DNA of 64,000 nucleotides from Lamellibrachia satsuma (taxonomy: Eukaryota > Annelida > Polychaeta > Sabellida > Siboglinidae): contig BSQZ01000040.1 in the NCBI GenBank assembly GCA_033239005.1, positions 5,884,599 through 5,948,598 of the forward strand, in the 5' to 3' direction. The translations under genes were made by a program, and so were the position numbers. Below the pieces are notes generated by a model. That model did not search any database and was not told where the DNA came from. It saw only the letters and a list, made by a program, of their open reading frames with translations. Below, piece after piece: positions 59,402 through 64,000 of this stretch; position 1 is the first letter of the stretch; the number at the start of each line of letters is the position of its first letter.

Positions 59402-59428
59402 CTGTAAAAAGACTTCAAGTAAATGTAT

Positions 59429-59431
<3 letters not shown>

Positions 59432-59478
<47 letters not shown>

Positions 59479-59765
59479 AGCACTGTATCCAGTCCTTGGG
59501 ATTGTTCAACGTGCTTAACAGTTCACCCTCTGGCTGACCAGTTCATTCCAACACCTTCTGAACTTCTCTGGGAAGCTTTCAGCAATGATACAATTACTGT
59601 GCGAAGATTATTCGTTCACATTTCCACACTCGTCTGTACCTGGGTACTCATTTATAGCTGAGTGAACTGTGGTAATGTGGTGGAACATAATTTACAAACT
59701 TTGGTACGGCAGCAATTGGATTTGAACACGGGTTACCTCAGCCGAGTCAGGCGTTCTAACATTGT
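59432..59765 (-). repeat. tRNA-derived SINE, spacer copy 4, with expanded (AT)n tail
   Basis: Paralogue of 25010-25300. The TA repeat next to its 3' end (59432-59475) is about 44 bases here, versus about 10-20 in the other copies, showing tract expansion after duplication. Confidence 0.7.
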
Positions 59766-62700
59766 GTGGTAGAAATATAATGAATAAATATTGTTTTCAT
59801 ATTTCGAAGCATAGGCATATTGAAAGAGATGAAACAGTCAAATTTATGAAGTTTCTAACTTCTCATGAGACAAATTCCCAGCAGATGTTTTAGACATAAA
59901 CATAGACAAATTCCCAGCAGATGTTTTTATAGTGTACACAGCCATTGTCTTAACCAAAACATGTACTTACATCTATTGATTTGCATCTTTAACAAAGAAC
60001 AACACTGTTGCCTTTTAACCTTTCATGGCTATCGCTTGTCGAGGGAAATCTTCAGAATGGTCTTCGTGCAGTAACTGCAGCATGATTGAGTGCTTCCAAG
60101 AGAAGTCGAGATGAAGTTGGAATGAACAGGTGTGGTAGTGGGTGAAGCGTAAAACACTTTGAACAGTACAAAGGACTGGATACGACGAACATAATTTTCA
60201 TGCGTATCTGTCTGACTCTCTCCCTGTCTGCTTCAATCATCGATTACGTATTCCCGACATTAAAACATGCATGTGTCGATACAATTAGGATAAATGCTTC
60301 CCAGAGAAGTTGCAATACATGCTATCCAATGTAACGAGCTGTCCTTTTCTGCCCACATTTAAATCACATTTACAGCAGAACACTGAACGTACACCAACTG
60401 ATGCGTACTATTATTTTTTGGTGTAACCGTGTTGAGAAATTTGCTGTAAACAGAGCGATTACGTATCCTCAATAGAACAACACGCATGTGTCGATACAAC
60501 TGGGATACCAGAATAATTGCGACATAGAAATTGCCCTTCTAAGTGAGGATTAGAACGTCATTCAGGGCCTTGACAGGTGTCAAGGCGTGGTGCTGCAAAA
60601 GCTTGCCTGATGCAAACAGGACAACGCCGTCCGAGCGCATGGACAATGCCTGTCGTGGTTCGTTGATTACCTCCGCCAGCACAGACAACATACCACAAGG
60701 GTTCATTCCTGTCTACCAGCCAGCATGCAGGGAATTCCTGCATTTAGCGTGTCTTATATAGCAATCCATGTGAAGTTGGTGATTCTTCTTCCAAAAAATG
60801 GTATACGGTGTACGGCCTACCATGACTGAAGAATGATCAATTGGAAAAATATGGAGGAGTGTGCAAGATAGCATTTCGTGTGCTACATCCATGTTGGCGT
60901 GCATGTTATCTGTTTCAACATACCTTGTATATGAATAGCACACGCTGCGTGCTTCCTGTGGTGTTCTCTGTAAAAGCTGATCTCATCTAGATATTTAGAA
61001 ATGCATTGCGTTGACAGCTAGTCGGACGAAATTGGTAAAGAAAGAGATGATTCGAGACAGCTACTAATAAAAGGTGCATTATAAACAGGGACTTTTTGAC
61101 CTACCAGAATGCGGAAGGTTTGTGTATAAACATTATTTGGCTTTGTAGCTAAATAATATCTATACTACGGAGTACACATGTTTGATATGGTATTAATTCT
61201 GATACATATTTTATTCATTCTACAAACGATTGATCATTTCATATGGAGTATTGAATAATGTATTGGGAAAGATTACTAATTAGTGACAACTATGTTTTTC
61301 TGCTCCTGATGAAATTCATGACTGTGTATTAGTCGCATGAAAATTTGGCTAGACTGTTGCTAGCAAGGAGACGAGACACTTTCTAGGCGTTTTGGCTGAT
61401 TGTTGGCTAACGTAACCGTTATGTGCATTTGTTCAACAAAGTAACGGCGGTGGGAATTGCTAGATGCATAGATAATAAACAGACATACCAGTTAACACAA
61501 CTATTCGATTATACTACTGCCAATATAATAAACCTTTTCCACTTGGAGTGTGTTGTATTCCTAAGACAGGGTTTTGTAGGGTTGTTGATATTAATTACAC
61601 GGCCAACGTTCTAGTAGACGCCATCTTAGAGTGATCACTTCCGGCGCATGCGCATAATTTTCACCACTAGATCTGCATAATTCAATATCAGTAACATAGA
61701 CTAGTAATATTATTTATGCATGTTATACACTTTGCTGCATTACAACATGAACTATGCCATATAAAAAACATTCTAATTAACTAAATTGTTTAATGAGTAT
61801 TTGTTATGTCAATTAAATGTGAAGTGAACATGTTTCAAGAGTTCACACCACACATTCATCTAAACAGGGTGTACATACTATATAAACGGGTAGACGTGTT
61901 GTAATAAGTGTTGCAAGCTCAACATATAGGGATTGTCAGTAGTTTGGGTGGAGAACTACATTTTGGTCTGGGGGCCGACAAATCTCTCCCCTGAGAGCTG
62001 CTCGATAAGCAACCATAAGAGACTCGGTGACTGTGGATTGGTCTCTCCACCGACCGATAGGAGGTGCAACCAAATAGCATATAATGCTAAGTGTCACTCG
62101 CGTCATTGGTCTCTTATTTTTTAAACAAAACAACATCAATCATTACATATTCAGATAAAGGTTATTATTCGCGTTTCGCATTAGTTGGTCAATCGGCATC
62201 AGTTTTATTGTCATCGTAGCAAACGTCTGTCAATCCGTAATCAATTACATGTCAATTATTATGTTGATGTTCTTCCTTGCTTTTTAGTAAATCAATGCTT
62301 TCATTACATCATACTCCCAAAACAAAAAGGCTATATAATATTAGTGTTTTATGGCACCCCAGCACACATGCAAATTTGTTCTCTTCGAAGAACAGCCAGG
62401 TGACACTGTTAGGCTAATGCTTTCCACACGTTTTGATTTTACTCTGCTTCTCTACATGCAATCTAAAGTCTGACACATCAGGAAACGTCTTGCAACATAG
62501 TGTGCAAAATTTACCTCACCAATAATAACAAACTCGGATTTACTTGCATTTAACTTTAATGTGGTCTCTGTCATCCCAGATTTTGTGGAGGCAATCCCTG
62601 AGTTAGTTTTGGAAGTGATTTGTATCTCGTGTAGCCAAAATAGCATAGGTATGTGATCTATTAGTATACATTTGGTGATCCAAGTTGTGACGTTGGATAA

Positions 62701-63509
62701 CTGAGCCAAGTAGAATAGCTTAGAGAGCGAAACACCCTGAGGAACATTATGTGAAGTAGGGAGGACAGCTGAGAAACAATTCGCTATCTTCATTCTTTTG
62801 TATCTATCAATTAAATATTATGAGAACCAGCTCTGTTCCAGATATGCCACACCACATTGACACACTTTTAATAAGTTATCCTGTGACCAATGGTATCAGA
62901 TGCAGCAGATAGCTTCAGCAAGGAAATGGTCTCCTTCCATACACTTCCTGGACCCACTACCCAATGCGTAGATCCGCTCAAGTCTGGTCAATAATATATT
63001 TAACACCTACACATGGTTCACTGAATGGCATAAATTCAGTCAACACTTGATCATCTGCTGTGTCGCCAGAACAGTATGCACTGATTGTCCTTAAACACTT
63101 CCAGGAGAAACCATGTGGCAATGTCTTCATTTTGTTGGACCCCCGACTGCAACGTTATTTTTTAAATTATATAATAAGTTATAACATTTGCATACATGAA
63201 ATGTAACAACGATAATAATAAATACATTTGTATGTGGGCGTTTTTACGTACAGTGAACACTTTTGAACTTTCCCGCATAGTATTGAAATAATTAATGGTG
63301 TAATATTAATTCAGTCTAATTACCATACAATTTTTTGGGCTGAGCGGGATTGAGAGACTTTACAAAGGCGCTAAAATACGATTAGATGGAACGTGATACG
63401 TCTCTGTCATGGTTTCATCAATTATAGCAAAAGCAAATTAATTAGTTTTCACCTAAATTAGCTCAGAATAAACTAATGAAATCCAAATATATATTCCTCG
63501 CTCACTTAC
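59766..63509. repeat. Inter-unit spacer, copy 4
   Basis: Full-length spacer matching 41326-45166, with the promoter-like cluster at 61617-61656, the CCAAT-rich block near 61960-62120 and small private indels. No gene is supported. Confidence 0.75.
61617..61656 (-). promoter_or_regulatory. NRF1-ETS-YY1 promoter-like cluster, copy 3 (intact)
   Basis: Identical in arrangement to 43177-43216, pointing toward unit F. Confidence 0.55.
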
Positions 63510-64000
63510 CATATGCTTCTGGGAAAATCTCAGCTGATGGATGCACAACAACCAACTGACTTCTTCGTGGAGATGTCCTACTCACGAGAGATGGAGTCCA
63601 CAGCTGACCCATTGTGCCTGGAATGATATTAACAGACGTCATCATTTCATCCTCCCAAAGGCCAATAAATGAATGGGACAAATTTTCTACAGTTTATGTT
63701 AATGCAGGCCACGTGAATATGTTACAAGCACAATTTACAACTATCTTGTTACATATAGGTGTTAGAAAACCTGTCTAATTAAATAGCTTCCTTTTCTGTC
63801 TGAATCAAAAAATGGTTCCATTCCAAAAATACATATAATTCTAACTCGACCAAACATTACATCTATATTACACATGTTTTGAATAATAGTGGAATGATAG
63901 GATGATCATTTGAAGCAGTGTGCCGACGACCATAAAAGTATGAACATTTGCAGCAGTAAAAATACCCCAAAAAGCCATCTTGGTGCACCCTGGGGCTAGA
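63510..64000 (-). pseudogene. KCTD3/SHKBP1-like pseudogene unit G (3' end only, window edge)
   Basis: The unassigned last exon-like block of the unit is at 63510-63695 (WEDEMMTSVNIIPGTMGQL type) with donor GTAAGTGAGC. Its acceptor is changed (AT instead of AG). Sequence from 63700 to 64000 matches the corresponding interval of unit F (54700-55000). The rest of the unit would lie beyond the window. Confidence 0.6.

Overview
This is animal (metazoan) nuclear DNA from a repeat-rich, AT-rich genome. Evidence: GT-AG split exons, several non-LTR retrotransposon clades, a tRNA-derived SINE, long (AT)n tracts, and exons of a KCTD3/SHKBP1-type gene. Structure alone does not name the species; a marine invertebrate is a reasonable inference. 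I see no rRNA gene, CRISPR array, bacterial operon or intact single-copy host gene.

Region 1 (1-9.3 kb) holds transposon debris on the + strand. In order: the 3' half of a CR1/jockey-like LINE, a CpG-rich promoter-like block with NRF1/ETS/YY1-type motifs, a spliced BED-finger hAT transposase remnant, a LINE 3' tail, and a six-exon Gypsy/GIN-type integrase pseudogene.

Region 2 (9.4-17.6 kb) is a nested stack. A 37-bp minisatellite is split by a minus-strand LINE, which is itself split by a plus-strand L2/CR1-like LINE. Next to the array is a LINE endonuclease fragment whose catalytic-motif codons have become a 24-bp minisatellite.

Region 3 (16.9-64 kb) is a tandem segmental duplication with a period near 9 kb. 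Each unit carries minus-strand exons homologous to the central WD-like part of KCTD3/SHKBP1, but no N-terminal BTB exon was found. An antisense LINE fragment sits in one intron, a 77-bp minisatellite has grown out of one coding exon, and SINEs and a conserved spacer with an NRF1-ETS-YY1 promoter-like cluster separate most units. Every copy that has the relevant exon shares an in-frame TGA, so these look like amplified unprocessed pseudogenes. Seven units (A to G) are seen, several truncated or chimeric.

The standout feature is a nearly complete 7,237-bp tyrosine-recombinase retrotransposon of Ngaro type (30550-37786, minus strand) inserted in an intron of unit C. It has the A1-ORFs-B1-A2-B2 split direct repeat layout (A 226 bp, identical; B 220 bp, one difference). 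It encodes an SGNH-hydrolase ORF, a Gag-like ORF broken by one stop codon, RT-RNase H, and a tyrosine recombinase. Three paralogous units preserve the empty target site, so the insertion can be read to within one base and shows no target-site duplication.
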